64,000 nucleotides of DNA from Acidimicrobiales bacterium. GTDB taxonomy: Bacteria; Actinomycetota; Acidimicrobiia; Acidimicrobiales; Acidimicrobilacustridaceae. Position numbers and translations under genes: made by a program. A model generated the notes under the pieces. That model saw nothing but the letters and a program-made list of their open reading frames with translations. It did not search any database and was not told the DNA's origin. This document shows, one piece after another, positions 7,882 to 18,595 of the stretch. The DNA is taken from assembly GCA_018401565.1 (NCBI GenBank), contig JAGYKS010000037.1, positions 1 to 64,000 on the forward strand, in the 5' to 3' direction. The stretch's first letter is position 1; every line of letters begins with the position of its first letter.

Positions 7882-9722
7882 CCGTCACGCCCACGCCCAC
7901 GCCGACGCCCACGCCCACGCCCACGTCCACCCCCGTCACCATCGCCCCGGCCCCCCAGCCACGCGACCTGCTGGCCGAACAACTCGCCGACATCGAACGG
8001 TTCCGACTGGCCATCGCCCAGTACCTGGCCGGCGAGATCGAAGAAGACGTGTTCCGGGTCATGCGGCTCAACAACGGCGTGTACGGCCAGCGCCAGGGCG
8101 GTACCAACCAGATGGTGCGCATCAAGCTCCCGGCCGGGTCCATCACCCCCGAACAGTTCGAACTCATGGGCGAGCTGGCCGACGACTTCTCCCGCGGGTG
8201 GGGCCACATCACCACCCGACAGAACATCCAGTTCCACTTCGTGGAGCTGACCCGCATGCCCGACCTCATGCACAAGCTGGCCGATGTCGGGCTCACCAGC
8301 CGCGAGGCCTGTGGCGACACGGTGCGCAACGTGATGGCCTGCCATCTGGCTGGCGCCTGCCCGCACGAGAAGCTCGACGTCACGCCGTGGGCCGAGGCCA
8401 CCTTCCGGCATTTCGTGCGCAACCCGCTGGGCCAGCGTCTTCCCCGCAAGTTCAAGGTGAACTTCTCGGGGTGCTCCACCGATTGCGGCCAGGCCATGTT
8501 CAACGACGTGGGCGTGGTGGCCGTGGACCGCACCAACGACGACGGCACCGCCGAGGCGGGTTTTCGGATCTACATCGCCGGCGGTCTGGGCTCCAACCCC
8601 CATCCGGCACTTGCCCTGGAGGACTTCACCAGCCGCGAGGACCTGCTGCCCACCATCGAGGCGACGTTGCGGGTGTTCGAACAGGAAGGCAACCGGGACA
8701 ACAAGTTGCGGGCCCGCATGAAGTGGCTGGTGGACACGCTCGGCATCGACGAGGTGCGCAGGCGTGTGTTCAAGAGTCGTCACACCCTGCCGGCGTCGTC
8801 GACGTGGCCCGGTGGCATCCCGCCGGAGGTGACCGAAGCTGGCGACGCCCCCGCCGGCCGGGCCGACTCCGGCGAGGTGACTGCCGTTGGCCAGGGTGTG
8901 CGGGTGGACCTGATGACGTCGGACAGCTACACCCGCTGGGAACAGACCAGCGTGATTCGGGGCAACGCCAACGGGTCGGTGAGTGCCGTGGCCTACGCCG
9001 CCCTGGGTGACATCACCGCCGACCAGTTCCGGCAGCTGGCTGCCATCCAGCGCGACCTTGGCGCCGACGTGCGCCTGTCCAACCGACAGAACGTGGTGTT
9101 CCGGGCACTCACCGAACAGCAGCTGCCGGTGCTGTACCAGCGACTGGCCGACATCGGCATGGCCCGGCCCGGTGCCGAACTGGCCCGAGACGTCGTTGCC
9201 TGCCCCGGTGCCGACACCTGCAACATCGCCATCACCCAGTCACGTGGACTGGCCAAGGCCATCGGTGAACGCCTTGAAGACGAGGGTCTTGCCGAGGTGG
9301 GTGGGATCCGCATCAACATCTCGGGTTGCACCAACAGCTGCGGCCAGCACCACGCCGCCGACATCGGGCTGTTCGGCGCCGAGCGTCGGGCCCACGGCCA
9401 GTCGGTACCCGGCTACCAACTGTTGCTTGGCGGACACGTCGGTGACGAGCAGATCCACTTCGGGTCCAAGGCCCTGCGCCTGCCAGCGGTGAACACCCCC
9501 GAGGGTGTGGCCCGGGTCGTGCGGCGGTTTGCCGCCGAGCGTCAGGCCGGTGAGCCATTCGTGACCTGGCTGGAGCGGTCCGGTGGCGCTGCCAAGGTGG
9601 GCGAGGACCTCAAGGACCTGGACTTCATCCCCAGTCCCGAGGACGACCCATCGTTCTACGTGGACTTCGACGAGACCGGCCCGTTCAGCGCCGAAATCGG
9701 CGAGGCGGAGTGCGCCACCTGA
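7878..9722 (+). CDS. sir: Ferredoxin-type assimilatory sulfite (nitrite/sulfite) reductase
   Basis: This 614-residue siroheme/4Fe-4S reductase has two pseudo-symmetric halves. The cluster cysteines are Cys442 and Cys448 (ACPGADTC) and Cys484 and Cys488 (GCTNSC). Tyr69 (NNGVYGQ) and Cys161 (AGACPHE) sit where mycobacterial SirA has its Tyr-Cys pair next to siroheme, which favours sulfite over nitrite as substrate. It reduces sulfite to sulfide with ferredoxin electrons in the cytoplasm and needs the siroheme made by the upstream cysG. The first 20 residues are an unusual Thr-Pro repeat coded by ACGCCC units and are probably disordered. No sulfate or APS reductase genes follow; a FAD/NAD(P) gene converges from the other strand 24 bases away. 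Confidence 0.93.
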   Translation: MTVTPTPTPTPTPTPTSTPVTIAPAPQPRDLLAEQLADIERFRLAIAQYLAGEIEEDVFRVMRLNNGVYGQRQGGTNQMVRIKLPAGSITPEQFELMGELADDFSRGWGHITTRQNIQFHFVELTRMPDLMHKLADVGLTSREACGDTVRNVMACHLAGACPHEKLDVTPWAEATFRHFVRNPLGQRLPRKFKVNFSGCSTDCGQAMFNDVGVVAVDRTNDDGTAEAGFRIYIAGGLGSNPHPALALEDFTSREDLLPTIEATLRVFEQEGNRDNKLRARMKWLVDTLGIDEVRRRVFKSRHTLPASSTWPGGIPPEVTEAGDAPAGRADSGEVTAVGQGVRVDLMTSDSYTRWEQTSVIRGNANGSVSAVAYAALGDITADQFRQLAAIQRDLGADVRLSNRQNVVFRALTEQQLPVLYQRLADIGMARPGAELARDVVACPGADTCNIAITQSRGLAKAIGERLEDEGLAEVGGIRINISGCTNSCGQHHAADIGLFGAERRAHGQSVPGYQLLLGGHVGDEQIHFGSKALRLPAVNTPEGVARVVRRFAAERQAGEPFVTWLERSGGAAKVGEDLKDLDFIPSPEDDPSFYVDFDETGPFSAEIGEAECAT

Positions 9723-9746
9723 TCGTCTGGCAGGCGAGCTGACCGG

Positions 9747-11191
9747 TCAGGCAGCTGGTGGCGTCGCCATGTCCGCCGCAAGGCGTCGGGCGGCGGTGGA
9801 TGCCTGCACGCGCAGTTCGGGGATGGCGATGGCTTCAACTTCCACGCCTCGCCGCAACGCCCCCAGCACGGTCACCACCGCTGAGACGTTGCCGCCAGCG
9901 CCCACGACCTGGCCGTCGGGTGCGACCTCCACGCCCAATCCAAGGTCGTCGGGCACGAGCACGCCGTCGTCGAGCAACCGGCGGGTGAGCACCGAGGTGG
10001 TGGCAGCGATGCCCGGGGCACCGGCGCAGTTCACCACGGCGTCCACGATGATGTCGTCACCGCGCTGGCCGTCGTCCCCAACCCGCTGCACCACCACGTG
10101 ACGCTGGTCGCGGTGCGCTACGACTCCGACCACACGACCGTGTTCGAGGCGCAGGCGGCCAGTCGAGACCAGGGCGTCGATGGTGTCGGCCACGTCGGGG
10201 GCGATGCGGTGACGGTGGCGTTGCCACACCGAACCAACACGTCGCATCAGCCGCCGTCGGTGCTCCGGTGGGGTGCGCTGCCATACCGGCGCAACACGAA
10301 ACCGCAGCTGGTCCATGGCGGCGCGCCATCCGCTGGGCTCGTTCACGCACGTGGTGCGCACCCAATGGATGAACGATGCTGCCGTGACGTCGTTGGGTGG
10401 TTCGGTGGGAGGGTTCACCGCTGGTGACGGGACCACCTCGTGGCGCTCGGGCAGCTGGCCGTGCGGCGACACGGCCACAAGGTCCCACCCGGCGTCGGAC
10501 AGGCTGAGGGCAAGGTCCACACTGGTGAGGCCGGTACCCACCAGCGCCACGACGCCATCGGTGGGAGCAGGAGCATCAATGAGACCGGCGATGGCCCCGG
10601 CGCCCACGGGTCGGGCACGTAGACACCGGTGCCCGAAGCGACGTCGACGGTGAAACGTGCGCTGGCGGTCGGTGGCACGCCGATGGCCAGCACCACCCGG
10701 CGGGCGGTCAGCGACTTGCCGTTGTCGAGATGCAGCACCACGGCATCGCGGCGGGCATCGCTGCGGGCATCGCGAGGCATCGGGTGAGGTTCGCAGGGCC
10801 TGACATCTGCCACGGTGGCCCGGATGTGGGTGACCTCGTCGCCGGCGCATCGTTCGAACATCTCCGCCAGGTACTGGCCGTAGTGATACCGGTGGGCGAA
10901 TTGGTGGGGTGCCACCGAAGGGTCGGCGACTGCGAGCCAGTTGACGAAGTGGTCGGGGTCGTCGGCCAACGCCGACAGCCCCGAGGCCCGAACGTTCATC
11001 CGGTGGTGCGGATCGGTGGTGCTGTAGGCCACCCCGAGACCGACGGTGTCGGCAGGATCGATGACGGCAACCGACGGCATGGCGTCGCCGGCCTCACGCC
11101 GCAGGGCTGCCACCAGCAGCACGGCACTGGCACCACCTCCAACCACGGCGATGTCGACATGGTCCTCAGATGCCAGCGGCGGGGTGTACAC
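9747..11191 (-). CDS. FAD/NAD(P)-binding protein (COG4529-like), frameshifted
   Basis: Two overlapping frames give one protein of about 480 residues. The N-terminal part starts at GTG 11191 and has the dinucleotide motif DIAVVGGGASAVLL, then HHRMNVRASGLSALADDP and RRVVLAIGVPP. The break is near 10597-10605, inside a G-run after DPWAPG. The second part continues AIAGLIDAPAPTDGVVALVGTGLTSVD, a second Rossmann motif, and ends in a substrate-type domain. This pattern fits the family of single-component flavoprotein oxidoreductases of unknown substrate. It converges on the sulfite reductase gene, so a redox link to sulfur metabolism is possible but unproven. Its start lies 10 bases from the divergent MFS start. 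Confidence 0.75.
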
Positions 11192-11201
11192 AATGGGGGC
11201 A

Positions 11202-12770
11202 ATGTACGCCACGACGTCGGCCCGGGCCGCAACCACGCGATCAGGCGGACGGTGGGTGGTATTGGCCGTGCTGGCGGCGTGCGTGGGTGTGATCGCGGTG
11301 GACAACACCATCGTGAACGTGGCCCTGCCCCGGCTGCAGGAGGATCTGGCGGCATCCACATCGCAGTTGCAGTGGGTGGTGGACGCCTATTCGCTGCTGT
11401 TTGCCGGGGCGTTGCTCACCGCCGGAAGCCTGGGTGACCGGTTCGGTCGCCAGCGCATCCTGCTGGTGGGTCTGGGCATTTTCGGGTTCGCCTCGGCCAT
11501 GGCCGCCACTGCCGGTGACGCCACCACCCTCACCGCATGGCGGGGGCTCATGGGCATCGGTGGGGCCTGCATCATGCCGTCCACGCTGTCGCTGCTCACC
11601 CAGGTGTTCCCCGACCCCGCCGAGCGGGCCAGAGCCATCGGCATCTGGGCGGCGGTGGCGGGGGCAGCCGTGGGCATCGGACCCATCGCCGGTGGACTGC
11701 TGCTCGAGCGCTTCGACTGGCACGCCATCTTCATGGTGAACCCACCGCTCATCGTGGTGTTGCTGGGGCTGGTGGCGTGGCTGGTGCCCGACAGCCGGGA
11801 CCCGGCCAAGCCCCGGCTGGACCCGGTGGGGGCGGTGTTGTCCACGCTGGGTTTGGTGTTGGTGGTGTACGCCGTGGTGGAAGCCCCGACGGTGGACTGT
11901 CGACGGGCGTGGTGGTGCCGGCACTGGCCGGTGCGGTGTTGCTGGCGGCGTTCATCATGTGGGAACGGGCCTGCGACCACCCCATGCTCCCGCTGGAGTT
12001 CTTTGCCAACCGGGTGTTCAGCGGTGCGGTGGCCACGGTGGCGTTGGTGTACTTCGCCCTCATGGGGGCCATGTTCCTGGTGCCGCAGTACCTGCAACTG
12101 GTGCTGGGCAACACCCCGTTGGCGTCGGGTGTGGGCATGATCGCACTGGCAGCGGGTCTGCTGGTGGCGTCACTGGCCAGCACCCCGGTGGCGACCCGCA
12201 TCGGCGTTCGCACCACGGTGGCCGTGGGCATGGCGTCGGTGGCCGTCGGGTTGGCGGGAGCATCGATGGTGGGTCCCACCACCCCGGAATGGGTGTTGGC
12301 CACAGGTCTGGGAGTGGTGGGCGTGGGGTTGGGCCTCACGCTCCCGCAGGCCACCAACGCCATCGTGGGGTCGGTGCCACAGCAGAAGTCCGGCATTGCC
12401 TCGGCGGTGAACGACGCCGTGAGCGAGCTGGGCGGATCGTTGGGGGTAGCGGTGCTGGGGGCGGTGCTCACCACCCGCTACCGGAGTTCGATCGCCCAGG
12501 CGGTGACCGACGCCGGGTCGGCGGTGGACGACCTGCCGGCCGGGGTACTCGACGCCGGTGCGCGAGTCGCTGGGGTCGGCATCGCTGGCAGCTCCACAGG
12601 CGGGAAGGGATGCCGCTGAGGTGATCACCCAGACCGCCGGGGTGGCATTCACCACCGGCATGGGGCTGGCGATGATGGCAGCGGCGGTGGTGGTGGCGGC
12701 CGGTGCAGTGATGGCGTGGCGGGTGTTCCCCGGTCTCTCCCGGCAGCCGAGCACGGTTGAGGCCACACTG
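11202..12770 (+). CDS. MFS drug:H+ antiporter, DHA2 family (14 TM), frameshifted
   Basis: The N-terminus reads VIAVDNTIVNVALPRLQEDL, the DHA2 motif D1 region, then GALLTAGSLGDRFGRQRIL (MFS motif A) and the proline/glycine-rich motif C stretch (AVGIGPIAGGLLLERFDWH). Hydrophobic helices continue in a second frame from about 11895 (GVVVPALAGAVLLAAF) and in a third from about 12555 (TGMGLAMMAAAVVVAAGAV). It is predicted to export small toxic compounds or lipophilic metabolites using the proton gradient. The start ATG 11202 is the nearest one after the divergent FAD gene. The exact stop is obscured by the last indel; I place the end just before the next gene at 12776. Confidence 0.85.
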
Positions 12771-12775
12771 GGGTC

Positions 12776-13396
12776 ATGCCCAGACTGCGACAGATCCCCA
12801 GAGACGAGGCCGACCCACGAGCACGGGTCTGGTACGACCTGGTGTTCGGCGACCGGGACCCGGTGGCCGAACCCGGCACCGCCACCGGCACCACCGGAGA
12901 CTGGTGGCCGGTGTTCGCCAACAGTCCCGACATCCTCGACCATTGCGGCATGGGGTTTGCGCTGTACCGCGACCCCAACCGCACGCTGGACCCACAGCTG
13001 CGCGAGCTGGCCCAGACCCGCGTGGGCTGGAACCGCCAGAGCCTGTTCGTGTACTCCCAGCACTGCAAGTCGTGCCGGGAGTTCGGCATTTCCGAAGACA
13101 AGATCGTCGCCATCCCCCACTGGCAGGTGGCCGACTGCTTCAGCCCCATCGAACGGGCGGTGTTGGCCTACACCGACGCCCTGGCGTTTGATGGCGGGCG
13201 GGTGGCCGACGGGGTGTTCGAGGCATTGCGGGCCGAACTCGACGACGTGCAGATCCTGGAGTTGACCTACATCACGTGCCTGTACGACATGCACGGGGTG
13301 ATGAGCAGGGCGCTGCGCACCGAGTTCGACGACCGTGACGAACCCATGGTGGAGATCCCCGCTCCCGGTGACGACCAGTCGTTTCGCCTGCGGTGA
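12776..13396 (+). CDS. Carboxymuconolactone decarboxylase/AhpD-like protein
   Basis: The intact 206-residue alpha-helical protein carries YSQHCKSCREFGI, the Cys-x-x-Cys motif of AhpD-type peroxidase reductants, preceded by LDPQLRELAQTRVGWNRQS, the usual helix before the active site. These proteins act as disulfide-dependent alkylhydroperoxidase partners or decarboxylases; the CxxC favours a redox role. The start ATG follows the MFS gene closely and may be cotranscribed with it. Its last codons and stop lie in a 16-bp tandem repeat. The specific substrate is unknown. Confidence 0.85.
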   Translation: MPRLRQIPRDEADPRARVWYDLVFGDRDPVAEPGTATGTTGDWWPVFANSPDILDHCGMGFALYRDPNRTLDPQLRELAQTRVGWNRQSLFVYSQHCKSCREFGISEDKIVAIPHWQVADCFSPIERAVLAYTDALAFDGGRVADGVFEALRAELDDVQILELTYITCLYDMHGVMSRALRTEFDDRDEPMVEIPAPGDDQSFRLR

Positions 13397-13448
13397 CGGT
13401 CGCCTGCGGTGACGGTCGCCTGCGGTGACGGTTGCCTGCGGTAGACTG
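13385..13448. repeat. 16-bp tandem repeat at a convergent gene junction
   Basis: The unit CGCCTGCGGTGACGGT occurs three times without error (13385-13400, 13401-13416, 13417-13432) and once degenerate (13433-13448). It lies between the AhpD-like gene and the convergent CocE-like hydrolase. The first copy supplies the AhpD-like stop codon, TGA at 13394-13396. Copy number may vary between strains, since the unit is not a multiple of three and lies mostly outside coding sequence. Confidence 0.9.
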
Positions 13449-13469
13449 CGCCTGCGGCGGTTGGGCGAC

Positions 13470-15669
13470 TCAGACCTCGACGGGCGTGTTGGCCAATGGC
13501 AGGGCGTGACGGCTGGGCTGACCGCGCAGGGCGTCGGCCGGTGGCAGGTCGGGCGGGGCGGTGACGGCGTCCCACACCGGCAACACCAGGCGTGAGGGCA
13601 TGGCGGGGCCGTGGCCGATGTCGTGGCCGGCGCCAGGTTCAACGGGATTGTCGAAACACCAAAACGGGCAGTCGCGCCCGGGGGTGGAGATGGTGAGGCG
13701 AAGCCGGGTGCCGGGGCGGAACACATGGGCCACCGGCATCAGCGGCACACGGAACCGCAACCACTCCCCTGGCACCAGCGGCTCACGGTGGTCGGCGTGG
13801 AAGGTGTAGTCCACCCGGGTGTCGTCGGAGCGTTCGGGGTCTTCCTGACGGTGCACCGGGCGGTGCCAGCCGGACTGCACCCGAACTTCGACCCCGTCGG
13901 GACGCACCTCGGTGATTGTGACCTGTACCGACGTGTCCACGGTGCCCGGGCGCAGCCACAGATCCACGTGTCCCTGACCCACCACCGGTACTGCTCCCAC
14001 CAGCGGGGTGGTCTCAAAGCGCACGCAGTTGACGTCGTTGAACTGGGTCCAGTCGATGGGCACCGTGGGGCGGACGAAGTCGTCGAACACGTCGGTGAGG
14101 GCGTAGGTTATGGCCCCGGCGTCGACGTCGTCGAGGTAGCGGTGGGCGCCGTCGTTGTCGGGGGTGTGATTTGCCAGCACCCCATCGTCAGACAGCCACC
14201 ATTCCTGCACACGCGTGCCCGGGGGCGGGAACGACGCAGCGGTGACCTCAAACCGGGGCCCGGGGCACCGGCCACGTCTCCGCCGGCGCCGGACTCGAAC
14301 AGGATGCGCACCGGCGGCTCGGACAGGTAGCGGGCCAGGGCAGCGTCGTAGTCGTCGATGAGGTCCACGAAGCGGTCGTCTTCGATTTGGGCGCTATAGC
14401 CGAAGTACTGCTCGAACAACGGTGGGAAAGCTCACGCACCATGGGGTGCAGCACCGGGACCCGTCGGGCCACGTGGAAGGTGAGGAACTCGAACCAGCGA
14501 TGGATCATCATCGGGCTGTAGCCGTCGGGGTGATGGCCGTTGAACAGGGTGAACACCACGTGGGGTGAACGGTCGAACTGTTCGAGCATGAGAGCGAAGC
14601 GACTGCCGGTCTGCTCGTCCTGCCAGGCACCGGTGAGGAACACCGGCACGGTGATGTTGCCCACCAGGTTGGCGGTGCGGCGGGCCTCGAGGGCGGGTCG
14701 GAAGTCCGACGTGGCCCGGCCGAAGGCCTCGAAGTCCATGTTGAGGCTGCGGATGGCCTGGTTGGCAGCGGCGGTCTCGTCGCCGGCATCGATGCGGGCC
14801 TGATCCCACGCCATGCCACCGGCCTTCACCTGGGCGTCACGCATGGCCAGCCACGCCCGGGTGAACCCCGAGTTGTACGTGCCGCCGGGCCATTGCTGGC
14901 GCCACAGGTCGTCGATCACTGACAGCGGGGTGATGGCAGCAAGGCTGGGCGGACAGGTGGCGGCCACGAACAGCTGGGAGATGCCGGGGTAGCTCAACCC
15001 CACCATGCCGGGTCGGCCGTGCAGCACCCACGGCTGACGGGCCACGGTCTCGATGATGTCGTACCCGTCGGCGGACTGGGCCGGGCTGAAAATGTCGAAC
15101 ACGCCACCCGAGCACCCCGAGCCGCGCATGTTCACGCCCACCACGGCGAATCCCATGATGTTGGCGATCATGGTGCCGGGCTGGGGGCTGTCGGGGTCTG
15201 ACGGTCCGTAACCGGAGTACTCCACCACCGTGGGCCATGGCCCCTCGCCGTGGAGGTTGACGTCGGGGAATCGCACCATCACCGACAGCTTCACGCCGTC
15301 ACGCACGGTGAGGTAGCCGAAGCCCTCGGCCAGTTCCTGGTCGTACAGCGACGGGTCGGGGAGGTCGCCCACGGCCGTGACCTGCACGGGCTCGCTGACG
15401 GTGCCGTCGTCGGCCCGGACCCGGTAGCTGCCCGGCGCCAGGGTGAGACCGGTGGCCACCGCCGAGGCCAGGTCGGCCACGTCGGTGATGACCTGGTGTG
15501 TCTCGGGAACGAAGGCCACATGGCCGTTGCCGGCGACGTCGGCCACCACGGTGACCACGTCACGGTTGGCCCCGCCTGCTTCACCGACGGCAACAGCTTC
15601 AACGGTGAGGTGTGAACCGGGCCGGGCATTGGTGACAGTCAGGGTCTCAACACCCGGAAATACGCGCAT
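13470..15669 (-). CDS. CocE/NonD family alpha/beta hydrolase (X-Pro dipeptidyl-peptidase type), frameshifted
   Basis: Three frames join into about 730 residues. From ATG 15669 an N-terminal beta-rich extension of about 125 residues leads to the peptidase-S15 domain: GFGYLTVRDGVKLSVMVRFP, VVEYSGYGP, VGVNMRGSGCSGG and the nucleophile elbow VGLSYPGIS. After a break near 14430 comes YFGYSAQIEDDRFVDLIDDY. After a second break near 14240 comes the C-terminal jelly-roll DUF-type domain (VDLWLRPGTVDTSVQVTI, FRPGTRLRLTISTPGRDCP). Family members hydrolyse esters or amides, as in cocaine esterase and X-Pro peptidases. I see no signal peptide. The long N-terminal extension is unusual for the family. Confidence 0.85.
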
Positions 15670-15701
15670 GGCGAACGTTACCGCGCCAGTGTGGGAGCGC
15701 C

Positions 15702-15832
15702 TGCAGTGCGCAGCACTGCACGCGTTGATACCGATGCATGCCGCTTCGGACTGTGCAGGCAAAGGCATTGGGCGGATATCGGGAGAGGAGCCACTGCACC
15801 GCCGGGTTAGGGTCCAACGGTGGCTTCTCCCG
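15702..15832. promoter_or_regulatory. Two inverted repeats in the divergent intergenic region
   Basis: The 247-base gap between the divergent hydrolase and GT2 starts holds a perfect 8-bp inverted repeat, TGCAGTGC (15702-15709) and GCACTGCA (15713-15720). It also holds a longer imperfect stem, CGGGAGAGGAGCCAC (15780-15794) against GTGGCTTCTCCCG (15820-15832) with two unpaired bases. The first could be an operator for the hydrolase promoter or a short hairpin. The second could be a leader or terminator-like stem. Neither function is shown. Confidence 0.4.
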
Positions 15833-15916
15833 ACTGCCCTGGAGGCACCACAGTCGGTATCGGACTCTGCGTGAACATGCTGCTGACCCCAAACGATTCG
15901 TATTGCCATCGGGTGC

Positions 15917-16880
15917 ATGACCCGCAGCACCAACAGTGATGGACTCAGTGACCCCGTGACGACCAGCGACGTACGACACGAGGGCGAGATCGCCATCACC
16001 ATTGCGATACCGGTTCGAAACGGCGCCCGCACCATCGGCAAACAGCTTGATGCCCTCGGTCGCCTTCGGGACCCTGGAGTGCAATGGGAAGTGGTGGTGG
16101 CAGACAACGCCTCAACCGATGGCACAGCAGAGATCGTTGAGGCTCACCCGCTCGGCAGCCGGGTGCCGATGAGGGTTATTCAGACATCCCGGACAGTCGG
16201 AATCAACACCGCCCGAAACACGGCCATCGCATCAGCGCGCGGACGACTGATCGTGCTTTGCGATGCCGATGATCTGGTGCGACCCGGCTGGTTGTCGGCC
16301 TACGCCGCTTCCGTACTCAATGGCCCACCGTCAACTGCCGCAGGACCCCTGGACGTGAGCAAGGTGAACAACCCGCGCTGGGCCGCCTGGGGTGTCCCAT
16401 TGGCTGAGCCGCACCGGCTCGGAGGAGGACTCCTCTGCGGGTGGGGAGCGAATCTGGCCTTGCACCGCGAGGTGTGGGTCAATCTCGGTGGCTTTGACGA
16501 GTCCCATCCCTACGGATTCGATGAGCTCGAGTTCCTTGCCCGGGCCCGGGATGCCAATGTGCCATTCACATGGGTTCACGACGCCGTGGTGGACTACCGC
16601 GTGCAGCCCGGGGTTCTGGTCAACGCCAGCAAGGGATTCCGCCAGGGGGTCTCCTCCGTGCGCTTCAGCCGGGCTCACCCAGTGGCCCTTCCGCTCCCCA
16701 CTGTCACCATCGCCGCAAAGTCGGTGTTGGGCAGCCTGCGCGAAGCGCTGCGGGCGCGGCCACCATGGGAGCGGTCAGGGTGCAAAGTGGCGCACGGTCG
16801 CCTACCGCAGCGGTCAACTGGCCGGCAGACTGCCCTTGTCGTATCACCAGCGCTGGCCCCGGCAGACGACGAGTCCCTAA
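15917..16880 (+). CDS. Family 2 glycosyltransferase
   Basis: The GT-A fold is clear: ITIAIPVRNGARTIGKQL, VVVADNASTDGTAEIVE and IVLCDADDLVRPGW (DxD-type metal site), then LCGWGANLALHREVWVNLGGFDE with acceptor-side acidic residues ELEFLARARD. It is predicted to transfer a sugar from a nucleotide donor to a surface glycan. The in-frame end at 16897 looks wrong. After about 16780 the alternative frame gives KWRTVAYRSGQLAGRLPLSY, the usual C-terminal helix of these enzymes, ending at 16880, so one late indel is inferred. It converges on the AlkP-superfamily gene, 8 bases away. Confidence 0.85.
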
Positions 16881-16888
16881 CTCGACAG

Positions 16889-18526
16889 TCAGGGTGAGGG
16901 CGACGATGTCACGACGTCCAGGGGCTTTCCTGCTATCGGCCACGCAGGTTCAGCACCAACCAGTTGCATCAGCGTGGGAAGAACGTCGAACGAGCTGTTC
17001 ATGCCGAGGTCGCCACCCACCACCCCTGGTCCAGCCACCAGGCAGCGGCCGATGGGACCGGTGTGCCCGCCGGAGCGGCGCTGCGGCAATGGCCCAATCG
17101 TGCCGAACTCGGGATGCTCAAGACCGAGCACCCCATCAGTCCAGTCGACGAGCAGGTCGGCGTCGGTGGCATCGAGCAGGAGCGGATCGCCGTGATGGCG
17201 GTGCACAGCGCTCACCGCCGCGGCCCCGGTTCGCGGCTCACGACACGCCCGGAGGATCGATTCGAGCTCATCAAGGAGCGAAACGTAATCAGCGGGGTCA
17301 ACGAGGCCCTCGGACTCGCGTCCCTTCAGATTGACGCGAATTCTTCCGTCGTAATACGAAGGCACGGCGAATGCCTTCATCGCCGGCCACATGGGTTGGT
17401 GGCGCATCAGTGGCATCCATGACAGGTCCGACGGCGTTTCGGAACCCGAACTGGTCACCAGATCCCGACCACGCCGCAGACCGTTGAGCACTGGTGCGGG
17501 GAGCTGCCGGGTTGCCTTTCGGGCAACCGCAACGGCACGGTGCCTCACACTGGCCGTGCCGACCGCTGGATCCGCAGTGGGTTGGACTGCCTTGAGCACG
17601 CTGTCGGTCCATGACACACCAGGGTCCATCCGGGGAACGAGATCGGCGTCAAGGGGGAACGCAGCGTCGGGGGTGGGCATGCCGTTCCACCGGGCCATCA
17701 GCTCGCCGATGAGCGCCATGCTGGGCACATCAGTGTGATTGGGACCCATTGCGTGCATGGTGAAGGCGACCACGATTGCGTCGGGGAAGGCCTCCACCAG
17801 CTCTCCCACCAGGCGGTCGATTGCGGTGTAGACCGATCGCATGGCGTCGGCCGCTGCGGGAGCTGAGGGTTGATGGGCCAACGGGTGGCCAGGGTCAACT
17901 CCGTGAAAGAGCCCTTCGCTGGCGCTGTGCGCCTCTGAGACACCGATCATGGCGAGCTGCCAGTCAGGACAGCGATCCCCAAGCAACCAGGTGGCAATGC
18001 GGGTTCGGACCTCAACTGCTGCGGTGAGACTGAGGCCCATCTGGGTGCAGTCCTCCGGCGATGGCCACGGGGTGCCGTACACCCACGGCCGGGCGGGATA
18101 GGCACCAAAGCGGCTGCTCAACTTCGTGATGCAGTGAGGCGGGTCGGGAAGCGGGCGGCCCGCCCGGATCATGGGCACCCCAGTCGGTGATTCCGAGCAC
18201 CTCGGGACCGGTTCGATCAAGATCGAAATAACACATGTCGAACACCACGGTTGGGACGCCACCAATCACGGGGCATGCAATGCCCCTTCCTGAACGCATT
18301 GGTAGGAGGCGACGTCAAAGCGCACTGCGCTGGCCCGACCGGCTGCGTCGGGATCAAGGCCTGTGGACAAGTGCTCACCGGTGAGTCCGGTCAGATAGGC
18401 GGTTCCATTGTCGAGTGTGGCGACGGCCGACCGCCCAGCAAGTGCCGCAAGGTGAGGAAGACCCCACTCGTCGGCCAGCTTCATCTCAAAGCCATCAAGC
18501 CAGATACCAAGAACACGGGGAGTCAT
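16889..18526 (-). CDS. Alkaline-phosphatase-superfamily phosphohydrolase/phosphodiesterase, frameshifted
   Basis: Three frames join. From ATG 18526 the start reads [20 protein letters not shown] (first metal Asp) and [18 protein letters not shown] (Thr/Ser nucleophile region). After a break near 18285 comes [15 protein letters not shown]. After another near 18165 comes the main body, with [19 protein letters not shown] and [21 protein letters not shown] carrying late metal-binding His/Asp residues. It ends with [26 protein letters not shown], typical of type I phosphodiesterase/sulfatase-like proteins. No signal peptide is visible. The substrate is unknown; phosphoesters or nucleotide-sugars are possible. 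It lies downstream of a HAD gene on the same strand and may be cotranscribed. Confidence 0.7.
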
Positions 18527-18595
18527 GAAGGCAACAGTACCGGCGCTTCCGGACTGCACGAGCGTCGGCAACCGGGTGATGCGCCAGACCATGAA

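Noticed and set aside
13385..13448. The 16-bp tandem repeat as a CRISPR or attachment site
   Set aside because: There are no spacers, integrase or flanking mobile genes; it is a simple tandem duplication.
12170..13726. A 518-codon minus-strand frame
   Set aside because: It opposes the MFS and AhpD-like genes, has the biased His/Pro/Ala composition of antisense frames in GC-rich DNA, and shows no motif.
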